Shown here piece after piece: positions 1 to 7,951 of a stretch of DNA of 40,486 nucleotides. This stretch comes from Calditrichia bacterium. Lineage in GTDB: Bacteria; Calditrichota; Calditrichia; Calditrichales; Calditrichaceae. Position 1 is the first letter of the stretch, and the number at the start of each line of letters is the position of its first letter. A program made the position numbers and the translations under genes. The stretch spans positions 1 through 40,486 of the forward strand of contig JALSTK010000140.1 of the NCBI GenBank assembly GCA_026983775.1, written 5' to 3'. Under the pieces are notes generated by a model. It was not told the DNA's origin. It did not search any database and saw only the letters and a list, made by a program, of their open reading frames with translations.

Positions 1-1062
1 GGCGCGTCCGCCCAAAATGCCTGCCCGGGTATCCGATAGGTTTAAATAGCTATAACGGGCAGCCAACTCCCAGGCGCCACGATGATTGTCTTTGGGAATG
101 ACCTGGCCGAATTCTCCCTGTGTTTCATCCCAGGGACGTTCTTCGCCGGTCAGAATATAACTTACAAAAGCATAGCCGCCGCCAAAGACAGCATTTCTGG
201 CCCCATTCATTCGTTTTAAGCCGGTGTAAATATATTCGGATTGGAAAGAGATATTTTTATATTTAAGAGCGCCTTCCAGGCCGAGCATGGTTGTATAGTC
301 CACATCAAAAATATTCCCCGTATCCAGAATTTCCACGTCACCGATTTTGGTCTCCGGTTCGCTGTTATAAGAGACCACATTGTTGTTATCATCCGGATTA
401 ATCCACGCGCCGGAAAGGCCGAGGTGCACCCTGTATTTATTTGAGAAAAACGGAGCATAAGCGAAGCGGGCTGCTACCCCGCCTCCGGTTTCGTCTACGG
501 TTTTGTTTTTTCGGGTATCCATGGTTTGCCCGAACAAGTCCCCGCGAAAGTTCCAGTTATTCCCCCATTTGGAATATTCGATGCCCGTACGACGGCCGAT
601 TTTAAAGGCCAGCATGGGATAGGCCCGCTCCGCGAAGGTCAGAAAGCGGGAGCTGGTAAGTTCGTTCAGGCCGACCGGCGCTTTAAAATGTCCGACCTTG
701 AGATGGGAATTGTGAAAACCCACATAACTGAAATACATGTCTTTTACTTCCACGGCGCCTTCCGCCACATCGATATCCCATTCCGCCCGCCAGACTTTCC
801 ATAGTTTGGTCTTCATGGCGAAACGTCCTTTACGCAGATGGGTGCCGTTACTAAGGTGATTTTTATTTTCAAAAAAATAGGCGCCGTTGATATACATGCG
901 CACATCGAAACGGGTCATAAATTGTCCGTCCGCAGACCGAAAATGGATGATTCCGTTTTCCCAGTCGGTTGACCCTTTTGCTTCGGTTTCCTGGCTAATA
1001 CCGCCGGAAACTATCAGTAGTAGCAGCAACAATCCGGTACTTAATACTTTGATGAGTCTCAT
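1..1062 (-). CDS. Phosphate-selective porin O/P family outer membrane protein (3' end beyond window)
   Basis: Reading the minus strand from the ATG at 1062 gives 354 uninterrupted codons to the window edge, so the C-terminus is missing. The product starts with a signal peptide (MRLIKVLSTGLLLLLLIVSG, then a likely cut after ISQ). It continues with alternating amphipathic stretches, and the fragment KVGHFKAPVGLNELTSSRFL is typical of OprO/OprP porins, in which the KxGxFKxPxGLE-type segment lies in a barrel strand. The family forms trimeric outer membrane channels for phosphate or polyphosphate. The gene lies 9 bp downstream of the PiT permease and is last in the visible operon, which supports an anion or phosphate substrate. 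Substrate choice is inferred from context; membership in the porin family is fairly sure. Confidence 0.82.
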   Translation of the reverse strand, partial: MRLIKVLSTGLLLLLLIVSGGISQETEAKGSTDWENGIIHFRSADGQFMTRFDVRMYINGAYFFENKNHLSNGTHLRKGRFAMKTKLWKVWRAEWDIDVAEGAVEVKDMYFSYVGFHNSHLKVGHFKAPVGLNELTSSRFLTFAERAYPMLAFKIGRRTGIEYSKWGNNWNFRGDLFGQTMDTRKNKTVDETGGGVAARFAYAPFFSNKYRVHLGLSGAWINPDDNNNVVSYNSEPETKIGDVEILDTGNIFDVDYTTMLGLEGALKYKNISFQSEYIYTGLKRMNGARNAVFGGGYAFVSYILTGEERPWDETQGEFGQVIPKDNHRGAWELAARYSYLNLSDTRAGILGGRA

Positions 1063-1071
1063 TGCCCCTCC

Positions 1072-2568
1072 TTATTTTGATTTGGTCGATGGATTACGTA
1101 CGTGAAAAATACTGAATAAATTCTCATATTTTTTATCCAGATTTTTGTTGTACAACTTAAACTTTCTATTCTCGGGTTTATATTTCCATTCATCGCTTAA
1201 ATTTTGTAAGGCTTGTTTCAACTGCCAAGTATGTTTAAAAGATTTGCCCGCCAGTTTTTGGATGGCTTCATACTGTCCCGGTGTGAACCAGCGACGATCG
1301 ACCTCATTGGAAATTAATACGGGATCGATGAACAGAGGCGTTATTTTAGATGCTTCGATAATCTTGCGAACGAACTTTTTACTGCCCGGCGAATGGCTTT
1401 CTATGGAAGATAAAAATTGGACCGAATTTGTATAGACCTCATTTCGTAAAGGTTCCAAACCCCGGACGGGGATCTGTTTCTGCTCAAGGTAAGTTACAAC
1501 TTCATCGGAAAGACAGTATTCAACCTGCTTACTTACCTGCTGATTAAATACATTTTGAAAAATAAATAGGGAAATAAAAGCCAATATCCCGGCCGCAATG
1601 GGGGTGGTTACCCATCCGGCGGCAATTTCTCCGAGAACGTTAAAACGAATTCCTCTTCCGCCTTTAGCCAGACCGATTCCGATGACCGCACCGACTACGG
1701 CCTGGGAACTGGATACGGGTACCAGCGGGATGCTGGGCAATCCATGGCTGATCAACCAGGCTTCCAGACCCTCTGAGGAGAACAGAAACAGAACCAGGGA
1801 TTCCGAAAGCACTACGATCAGAGCCGTAACCGGGGACAATCGAAATATTCCTCCTCCAACCGTGTCCATTACTTTATACGAATAGGTGAAAATCCCCGTG
1901 GCGATGGCCAGGGCCCCGATAAAAAACAAAATTTGGGCGGAGGTGAGCGTAAAGAGTCCGTATACATTCAGGGGTTCGAAGGGTACAACCGGTACGAATA
2001 CCCCCATCACATTAGCGATATTATTGGCTCCAAGGCTGTAAGCTCCGAAGGCACCGACCAGGATCAGGCCGATCCGGGTATAAAAATCCATAGATAGCAA
2101 ATGAACGTTAATTTTTTCCAGAACCTTACGAAACACGAAGAAAAGGATCATAGCAAAGGCTGCGGAAAGAACCGGACAAAGTACCCAGGTGGTTACAATT
2201 TTAGTCAGGGAATCGTAATCGGTAACCGATCCGGAAAAGAAATTCCAGCCGATAATAGCGCCGACGATGGCCTGAGATGTGGAAACCGGTAATTTAAGTT
2301 TGGTCATCCAAGCTACGGTAAAGGCCGCGGAAAAAGCAACGATAAATGATCCGGCAAGCGCATTAACCGCTCCCAATTTCCCCAGGGTATGGGTTGCCCC
2401 GGCTCCACCGATAACCGCTCCGATAAGAACAAAGATACTGGCTACTATAGCCGCCGTTTTAAAGCGAACCATTTTTGCACCGACAGCCGTGCCGAAGACA
2501 TTAGCCGCATCATTGGCGCCAAGGGACCAACCCAGGAATAAACCGCTGGTTAGATAGATAAAAATCAT
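1072..2568 (-). CDS. pit: PiT-family inorganic phosphate transporter
   Basis: 498-residue inner membrane permease of the PHO4/PiT family, which imports phosphate with protons or sodium. The family's inverted duplication is visible: GANDAANVFGTAVGAK at residues 17-32 matches GANNIANVMG at 180-189, and PVSTSQAIVGAIIG at 94-107 matches PVSSSQAVVGAVIG at 284-297. About ten hydrophobic segments fill residues 1-340. Residues about 345-498 form a hydrophilic C-terminal extension that simple PiT proteins lack; it contains no motif I recognise. The gene starts 13 bp after the PhoU-like DUF47 gene, the usual partner that modulates PiT permeases, and is followed after 9 bp by the phosphate porin. Confidence 0.93.
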   Translation of the reverse strand: MIFIYLTSGLFLGWSLGANDAANVFGTAVGAKMVRFKTAAIVASIFVLIGAVIGGAGATHTLGKLGAVNALAGSFIVAFSAAFTVAWMTKLKLPVSTSQAIVGAIIGWNFFSGSVTDYDSLTKIVTTWVLCPVLSAAFAMILFFVFRKVLEKINVHLLSMDFYTRIGLILVGAFGAYSLGANNIANVMGVFVPVVPFEPLNVYGLFTLTSAQILFFIGALAIATGIFTYSYKVMDTVGGGIFRLSPVTALIVVLSESLVLFLFSSEGLEAWLISHGLPSIPLVPVSSSQAVVGAVIGIGLAKGGRGIRFNVLGEIAAGWVTTPIAAGILAFISLFIFQNVFNQQVSKQVEYCLSDEVVTYLEQKQIPVRGLEPLRNEVYTNSVQFLSSIESHSPGSKKFVRKIIEASKITPLFIDPVLISNEVDRRWFTPGQYEAIQKLAGKSFKHTWQLKQALQNLSDEWKYKPENRKFKLYNKNLDKKYENLFSIFHVRNPSTKSK

Positions 2569-2581
2569 TGTTCCGTTCCGT

Positions 2582-3229
2582 TTAAATGGTTCGTTTAATG
2601 GTATAAATAGCCAGACGGTCCGCTACATTTTCGGCCATGTCGGCCAAGGTATCGATGTGCAGAGCAAAGTAGCGCAGATGGAACTTCTGACACAACTCCA
2701 GATCATCCATTTCGAAAACTTTACGTTTGATACGATCCCCTTGTTTGTCGGCTTCTTTTTCGTAGAAATAAACCTTGTGCAAATGATCCTGAACCAGTTT
2801 AACTTCTTTGAAAAAGGAACGGGTAGCATGGACAACGGCCTCCCCGGCTTTCCCGGCGGTTTCGGCCAATTCGTTGTATTGCTGGTGTAAACTTTCCGGG
2901 ATATAGGGTTTTTCAACGGAAAATTGAGTGAGCGTTTCTTTGGCCGTATCGATGATATCGTCGATGGTTTCTAACAGTCCGAGCACATCTCCGCGGTGTT
3001 CCGGTATCAGTGAATGAGTATAAAGATTGTTCTCGATGGTCCGTCGTAATTCATCGGCTTTTCCTTCCAGTTTATCGATAGTCGTTAAATTGTCCTTAAA
3101 ACTATCCACATTTTTGCTCAAATAGTTTTTTACCCCGTCGATGAAAACCAGAATACCGTTACTTACATCATCGAGATACTCATCGATCTCACTCTCCAAA
3201 GCGCGGGTGGAACGAAATAAAATGGCCAT
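2582..3229 (-). CDS. PhoU-like DUF47 family protein (PiT accessory)
   Basis: 215-residue all-helical cytoplasmic protein of the DUF47/TIGR00153 family, related to PhoU. The sequence is rich in long amphipathic helices with paired acidic residues. Examples are EGKADELRRTIENNLY near residue 55, LLETIDDIIDTAKETL near 85, and HIDTLADMAENVADRLAIY near the C-terminus; the last is the E/DxxAD-type metal-binding helix seen in PhoU proteins. Members are almost always encoded next to a PiT transporter and are thought to regulate it or couple it to phosphate sensing. Here the permease gene follows after 13 bp. Confidence 0.9.
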   Translation of the reverse strand: MAILFRSTRALESEIDEYLDDVSNGILVFIDGVKNYLSKNVDSFKDNLTTIDKLEGKADELRRTIENNLYTHSLIPEHRGDVLGLLETIDDIIDTAKETLTQFSVEKPYIPESLHQQYNELAETAGKAGEAVVHATRSFFKEVKLVQDHLHKVYFYEKEADKQGDRIKRKVFEMDDLELCQKFHLRYFALHIDTLADMAENVADRLAIYTIKRTI

Positions 3230-3286
3230 ATTATCTACCTGTTTTTGTTTGACAAATACTTAACTAAAGTGCTGATGAAAACCTTT

Positions 3287-4792
3287 TTATTTGGGTATTT
3301 TGTTATCCAAATGTGTATGGTTCTTTTTTAAAAATTCGCTGATGATCGGCCAGAATAAAGAGACTATTGCCAAAATAATCATGGCCAGGCTGACCGGTCT
3401 GGTAAAAAAGATAGTTCCGTCTCCCATAAGGAGGGCACGGCGGAAATTGGTTTCAGCCAAAAAACCGAGAATTAATCCCAGAATAACCGGTGCCGTGGGA
3501 AAATCATAGCGGCGCAAAAGCCAGCCCAGCACACCGAATCCCAGGCAGGACCAGACATCGAACATAGAATTGCCCACGGCGTAGCTACCGATCACTGCTA
3601 TGGCCAGAATAGACGGATGCAAAAGCGCCTTGGGGGCGGATATAATCTTAATCCAGATTTGGTTGCCCAGGATACCGAGAAAGAGCATAAAAAAATAGGC
3701 GATGAACAGACTGGCAAAAATGCCGTAGACAATGGTCGCTTTATCTTTAAATAGTTCCGGGCCCGGTGTAAGTCCGTGCAGCATAAGGGCGCCGATCAGC
3801 ACGGCTGTCGCGGCACTGCCCGGAATTCCCAGCGTAAGCAGCGGTACCAGGGCACCGCCCACAGAACCGCTGGTAGCGGCTCCCGATGCAGCCACGCCTT
3901 CCAGAGCGCCTTGACCGAATTTTTCAGGATGTTTGCTGGTACGTTTGGCTTCGTTGTAAGCGATAAAAGCGGCTATCGTTGCCCCGGCACCGGGGATGAC
4001 ACCGATCAGCGTGCCCAGGGCCGAGGATTGCAGAATAACGCGTTTGATACGGAACATCTCTTTCAGAGACGGCATCTTCCCGGAAATTTTATGTACGATA
4101 CGCCGGGCGGTTTGAGTACGTTCGATACTCAGAAAGATTTCGCTCAGGGCAAACAAACCGATTAAGGCCGGAATAAATCCGAAGCCGTCGGCCAGTTCCG
4201 TAACGCCGAAGGTAAAGCGCAGGTAACCGGTAAAGGGATCCATGCCTACCGTATTCAGCAACAGGCCGATCAGGGTTGCAATAAAGGCCTTTATATAATT
4301 CCCTCTGGACAGGGATGAGATAATAGTCAAACCGAATATGGCCAGGGCAAAATATTCCGGCGGGCCGAAACTCAGGGCCGCCTTTGCCAGAGGAACGGAA
4401 AAAAAGACCAACACCAGAGTGCCGGTCAATCCCCCGATGGTGGAGGACATTACGGAAGCACCGAGGGCCCGGCCGGGTTCACCCTGTTTGGTGAGCGGAT
4501 AACCGTCAAATGTGGAAACAATGGCCGAAGGCGTACCCGGAGTATTGATGGCGATAGCCGTGATGGTTCCCCCGTAATTAGCGGCCGAATACAGGGCCAC
4601 GAGAAGAATCATGGCGTTTAACGGGGACATACCGTAACTGAAAGGGACTAACAGGGCTACACCCATGGCCGGAGAAAGACCCGGTAAAACTCCTACCAAA
4701 ATACCCATCATTACCCCCGCTAAAATAATCAGCAAGGGAACCCAGGCAAATAAAGATGAAAAACCGCTTAACAGGTGATGTAAAATATCCAT
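3287..4792 (-). CDS. tctA: Tripartite tricarboxylate transporter large permease TctA
   Basis: 501 residues and about 11-12 membrane segments, the normal size for TctA (PF01970). The family signature is clear in GVLPGLSPAMGVALLVPFSY near residue 33 and NYGGTITAIAINTPGTPSAI near residue 72. A second inverted-repeat half contains the segment GVIPGAGATIAAFIAYNEAK near residue 262. The protein is the major channel subunit of a secondary, binding-protein-dependent uptake system for tricarboxylates or other organic acids. It starts 7 bp after the fused binding-protein/TctB gene, so it is translationally linked to its own partners. The substrate cannot be told from sequence. Confidence 0.93.
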   Translation of the reverse strand: MDILHHLLSGFSSLFAWVPLLIILAGVMMGILVGVLPGLSPAMGVALLVPFSYGMSPLNAMILLVALYSAANYGGTITAIAINTPGTPSAIVSTFDGYPLTKQGEPGRALGASVMSSTIGGLTGTLVLVFFSVPLAKAALSFGPPEYFALAIFGLTIISSLSRGNYIKAFIATLIGLLLNTVGMDPFTGYLRFTFGVTELADGFGFIPALIGLFALSEIFLSIERTQTARRIVHKISGKMPSLKEMFRIKRVILQSSALGTLIGVIPGAGATIAAFIAYNEAKRTSKHPEKFGQGALEGVAASGAATSGSVGGALVPLLTLGIPGSAATAVLIGALMLHGLTPGPELFKDKATIVYGIFASLFIAYFFMLFLGILGNQIWIKIISAPKALLHPSILAIAVIGSYAVGNSMFDVWSCLGFGVLGWLLRRYDFPTAPVILGLILGFLAETNFRRALLMGDGTIFFTRPVSLAMIILAIVSLFWPIISEFLKKNHTHLDNKIPK

Positions 4793-4799
4793 ACTCAGA

Positions 4800-6284
4800 T
4801 TATCCCCATAATCCGGTCGGCAACGGTACTTGTAAGATTTTATAAAAAATAAAATAAGACAGCACGGTAAATCCTACGGAGTTTAATAATATCAGCCAGG
4901 TTTTTCGATAATCGAGAAGATAGGAACCTCCGGTAAGAAACAGAAAGGTACTGATGTAGTATCCCAGGTATTGGATTACTATGATATAGGCAAACATCAG
5001 CCCCGCCAGACCGACGGCCTGTAATTTGTTAACAGAGTCCTCTTTGCGGGGTCTGTTTTTAAGGGAGATGTTTTTAATCAGTAACCATACATTAAAAATA
5101 ATCAATCCGTAGATCCATAAACGGGGCATGGCCGCCGGACCGGCCGTTTTGGATAATTTACCGGAGGGAAAATCTATCGTCATACCATACAGAAAAAATG
5201 AAAGAATAATTAAAAACAGGGGGATAATAAAATCGGCAGAGAACCATTCCCGTTTAAATAGGTAGAGGGTCAGCAGCAACAGTAAAAATACGATCAGAGA
5301 GATGAAGCCGTTTCGTGTACTGTTTGCACCATGGATACGGGTTGTATCGGCCAGAATGCCGGCCAGACGTAAATACTTTAGTGCATCCAACTGGTCCTTT
5401 TGTACCATTTCGCTAAAAGCCTCGTGGGCCAGAAAAACGGGTTGGGCGGAAGTCGCGCGGACAAATTGCAACCAGGAGCTATCGCGACTCACTTTGTAGA
5501 TCAGATCGGTTAAATAGGATACCGCCCGGGGATCGGTGCCTTGCTTTAAAGCATAGCCGCGCCAGAGAACCTCATGCTTAAGTCCGAACCCTTTTTCCAA
5601 AAATGTGGGATTTCGGGGGAAATCGGGCAACCGCCTTTCAGCCGATACGGCGGCAATCATCAAATCGGGGCGTCCTTTTACATCCACCGGATTACCCACA
5701 TATACCGTACCGTGACGGCCCATCAATGCGGCAAGGGCATCCGATCCGCCTTCGAATGGGATCCACTCCCCGCGGATGCCAAGCTGTTCCCAGGTTTTTA
5801 AAGCCATCAGGTGATCCACACCGCCCACCAAAGGTCCCAGCCATTTTTGTTTGCCTTGTTTTTCTTTGGCATCACGGATGATCTGTTCCAGGGTTCTCAC
5901 CGGAGCTTTCCTGTTCGTGATGAGTACTTCCGGATCGATGACCAGACAGGCTAAAAAATAAAAATCATCCATATGGATTCCGCTTTTGGTCATCAGTACG
6001 GTAGATATAAATGATTTGGTTACAGCCAGAACCGTATATCCGTCTGCTTTCTTTGACAACACTTCTCTCATGGCAACAATTCCGGAAGCGCCGGTTTTGT
6101 TTTCTACCAACAGGGTGGCATCTGTGTATTTGGATGCGATTTGAGTCAAGCGCCGGGTAGTAATATCGATGGCACTGCCCGGTTTGCTGTGTACAATAAA
6201 AGTGATAGGCTTGTCCGGATAGTTGGCCGCCAGGGTGGAGGCAGCTATCAGAAACAGCAGAATATAGGAAACTCGGCTAAACAT
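4800..6284 (-). CDS. TctC-TctB fusion: periplasmic solute receptor joined to small permease subunit
   Basis: 494 residues that join two normally separate subunits of a tripartite tricarboxylate transporter. Residues 1-19 are a signal peptide, and YPDKPITFIVHSKPGSAIDI at about 22-41 is the classical start of Bug/TctC receptors. The receptor fold continues to about residue 310, including GASGIVAMREVLSKKADGYT (65-84). From about 326 the chain becomes membrane protein: hydrophobic segments near 326-343, 351-369, 388-404, 423-440, 442-457 and 462-483, with the TctB-like stretch DFPSGKLSKTAGPAAMPRLW at 371-390. The reading frame runs through the junction without a break. The fusion would tether the periplasmic receptor to the membrane complex. 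TctA follows after 7 bp. Confidence 0.85.
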   Translation of the reverse strand: MFSRVSYILLFLIAASTLAANYPDKPITFIVHSKPGSAIDITTRRLTQIASKYTDATLLVENKTGASGIVAMREVLSKKADGYTVLAVTKSFISTVLMTKSGIHMDDFYFLACLVIDPEVLITNRKAPVRTLEQIIRDAKEKQGKQKWLGPLVGGVDHLMALKTWEQLGIRGEWIPFEGGSDALAALMGRHGTVYVGNPVDVKGRPDLMIAAVSAERRLPDFPRNPTFLEKGFGLKHEVLWRGYALKQGTDPRAVSYLTDLIYKVSRDSSWLQFVRATSAQPVFLAHEAFSEMVQKDQLDALKYLRLAGILADTTRIHGANSTRNGFISLIVFLLLLLTLYLFKREWFSADFIIPLFLIILSFFLYGMTIDFPSGKLSKTAGPAAMPRLWIYGLIIFNVWLLIKNISLKNRPRKEDSVNKLQAVGLAGLMFAYIIVIQYLGYYISTFLFLTGGSYLLDYRKTWLILLNSVGFTVLSYFIFYKILQVPLPTGLWG

Positions 6285-6333
6285 GATTCATGGCCGGAGT
6301 TCATAAGATTTTGAAATTTTTCGCATAGTTCGC

Positions 6334-6801
6334 TTACCATTTGCTATAAGGATTTTTCATCAGCATGGAATTATAATACTTCGTGTCACCGGTGACTTCT
6401 TTCCCCAGCCAATCGGGTTTTTGAAAATGTTCTTCTTCCGCTTTCAGTTCGACTTCGGCGATAATCAAACCTGTATTTTCTCCGTAAAATTCATCTACTT
6501 CATATACATGCCGGCCCACTTCAACCAGATATCTCGTTTTATCGATAATTCCCGGTTCACAGAGTTTTAAAAGGTTCTCGGCATCCTCCTTCTTGATTTC
6601 CATTTCCCATTCGAAACGGCTGGCACCGCTATCATTGCCGATTCCTTTGATGGTTAAATAGCCCTTCTCATCTTTTAAGCGTACCCGGACCGTGCGCTCC
6701 GGTACGGAAGATAAATATCCCTGAGTAATGCGCATGGATTTTTTCACAAAAGGCCGGAAATCACCTTTTACCAGGAACTTACGTTCTATTTCCTGTGCCA
6801 T
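6334..6801 (-). CDS. CYTH domain protein (triphosphate tunnel metalloenzyme family)
   Basis: 155 residues. I chose the ATG at 6801 because AAGGAAGG lies 6-7 bases upstream and the protein then opens with MAQEIERKFLV, the ExExK signature of CYTH enzymes at residues 4-8. Alternating charged strand residues follow (RVRLKDEKGYLTIKG, FEWEMEI, YEVDEFYGENTGLIIAEVEL), as expected for the eight-stranded tunnel that binds triphosphate and divalent metal. Members include short tripolyphosphatases, thiamine triphosphatases and class IV adenylate cyclases. The single-domain bacterial type seen here is most like the tripolyphosphatase/NE1496 group. Its position before phosphate transport genes fits a polyphosphate theme, but this is inference. 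Confidence 0.88.
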   Translation of the reverse strand: MAQEIERKFLVKGDFRPFVKKSMRITQGYLSSVPERTVRVRLKDEKGYLTIKGIGNDSGASRFEWEMEIKKEDAENLLKLCEPGIIDKTRYLVEVGRHVYEVDEFYGENTGLIIAEVELKAEEEHFQKPDWLGKEVTGDTKYYNSMLMKNPYSKW

Positions 6802-6842
6802 AATATCCTTCCTTAACAAGTGGTTTGTATTTCTGTTCGATA

Positions 6843-7496
6843 CTATTCCAACGTCTCATCCGCCAAGGGTTTATCGATCATACCGATTACCCGCTTGATG
6901 GCCTGAAGATAATTGATGTTCTCATAACGGTCCAGACCCACCTCTTTCAAGGTCCTTTTGATGTCTTCGATTTCGGTAGATTCCGAATTAAGAGTGACCA
7001 CCAGGGCGCCGTTAATTAACACATCAGCCACTTCACAGATGGTATCATAAACCATGTAGCCGAAACGGTGCTTCTTAACGCGAACCGCCTGCAGATCGGG
7101 GTGACTTTTAACGGAGGCCAGAAATTCTTCCAGGGTATAACTCGTTTTTTCAAAAGTGGGCATATTCACCTGAAAAGCCGGATAGACCTCTTTCCTTAAG
7201 ATTTCTGCCGATATAGGGAATTCCGCTTTCATCAAGGGATTCCATTGTTCCAGACCGTCCACCTGCTTAACAAATGTTTTAATATCCATTTTGCCGTCAC
7301 GGATTTTTGTGTTGTTTACATCGTTGGTGCGCGATACGATATAGATCTCTTCGGAAGTCCGATCCCAAACCTTTTCCGGTACGGGAACGGATAGACGCGA
7401 CATACGATAGTGCTCTTCCTCGAACCTCTGACCGAAGGTACGGAATTCAAAACGCGGTTTGGATATTTCACCGATTTTCATTTTTTCTTTGGCCAT
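6843..7496 (-). CDS. Possible divergent CYTH-like protein, function unknown
   Basis: 217 residues from the ATG at 7496, chosen because CAGGAG sits 8 bases upstream; a longer reading to 7640 has no such site. No signal peptide or membrane segment is visible. I do not recognise a named family. The pattern resembles a degenerate CYTH protein: FEFRTFGQRF near the N-terminus stands where the ExExK strand would be. RTNDVNNTKIRDGKMDIKT resembles a second strand pair, and ICEVADVLINGALVVTLNSE and ESTEIEDIKRTLKEVG resemble the late acidic strands and helix. Two of the ExExK acidic residues are absent, so metal-dependent catalysis may be lost. It begins the operon and is 41 bp ahead of the true CYTH gene. 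Confidence 0.6.
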   Translation of the reverse strand: MAKEKMKIGEISKPRFEFRTFGQRFEEEHYRMSRLSVPVPEKVWDRTSEEIYIVSRTNDVNNTKIRDGKMDIKTFVKQVDGLEQWNPLMKAEFPISAEILRKEVYPAFQVNMPTFEKTSYTLEEFLASVKSHPDLQAVRVKKHRFGYMVYDTICEVADVLINGALVVTLNSESTEIEDIKRTLKEVGLDRYENINYLQAIKRVIGMIDKPLADETLE

Positions 7497-7531
7497 TATG
7501 ACTCCTGACTTAAATGGTAGACCCGGTTTTA

Positions 7532-7547
7532 TACAAACAATATGCCA
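7532..7547 (-). promoter_or_regulatory. Candidate sigma54-like -24/-12 element for the minus-strand operon
   Basis: Read on the minus strand this is TGGCATATTGTTTGTA. It fits the sigma54 layout of GG, ten bases, then the -12 dinucleotide, but has GT rather than the nearly invariant GC at -12. It would start transcription about 25 bases before the ATG at 7496. Support is positional: a gene for a GAFTGA-containing activator is encoded divergently about 2.8 kb away, and a similar element faces the other way at 7888. Confidence 0.3.
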
Positions 7548-7648
7548 CAAAACCTGTTTATTTCGGAAATTTGCATTTTTCGCCTTCATTGCAGGGTATA
7601 AATCAACCCCGAAGCTTTCCTTTCGTATCCGGTATCTCAATCAGCCTG

Positions 7649-7701
7649 ACGAAAAATCGCCGAATAACGAATATTCGTCATTAAAATCACGAAAAATCGC
7701 C
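7649..7701. promoter_or_regulatory. Three iterated ACGAA-N-A-N-TCG dyads (candidate activator/enhancer site)
   Basis: ACGAAAAATCGCC occurs twice, at 7649-7661 and 7689-7701. Midway between them, at 7667-7678, is the perfect palindrome ACGAATATTCGT. All three share the core CGA-N4-TCG, with starts 18 and 22 bp apart, close to two helical turns. They lie between the divergent operons, about 100-170 bp from the minus-strand promoter candidate and about 190-240 bp from the plus-strand one. That is the typical distance for an NtrC-type enhancer. Binding by the activator encoded at 10312-11688 is inferred. Confidence 0.45.
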
Positions 7702-7887
7702 ATAAAAATTTCCATTTTGACCTAAAATATAGTAAAATGGAATAGCAATGTTTTATCACACCTGAGCGGAATCGTAAGAAGGACGTGCTAAAACCATTCG
7801 TTCCGATACCGCCGGGACGGGAGTAACCTTTATAATTAAAGCTATTTACTTTTCGGTAAATTTGAATTGAATATCCATTTTGCTCAA

Positions 7888-7903
7888 AGGCACAGGATTT
7901 GTA
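7888..7903 (+). promoter_or_regulatory. Candidate sigma54-like -24/-12 element for the PhnD-like/HK/RR operon
   Basis: AGGCACAGGATTTGTA at 7888-7903 has GG and, ten bases later, GT where sigma54 promoters carry GC. It lies about 50-60 bases before the chosen ATG at 7952. It resembles the divergent element at 7532-7547, sharing GGCA..N..TTTGTA. The missing GC makes it a weak candidate. In the rest of this intergenic stretch (7497-7951) I see only the three dyads and no open reading frame with gene-like features. Confidence 0.25.
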
Positions 7904-7951
7904 ACCATGCACTTCAATTCTAAAAAAACTATATTAACCCCGGGAAGTAAA

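Noticed and set aside
1598-1885. Plus-strand frames inside the pit, tctA and spermidine-synthase-like genes
   Set aside because: Shadows of long minus-strand genes with clear family motifs; no independent ribosome sites or domains.
7497-7640. N-terminal extension of the CYTH-like protein to 7640
   Set aside because: The ATG at 7496 has a good ribosome site, while the extension covers the promoter candidate and has no family-like sequence.
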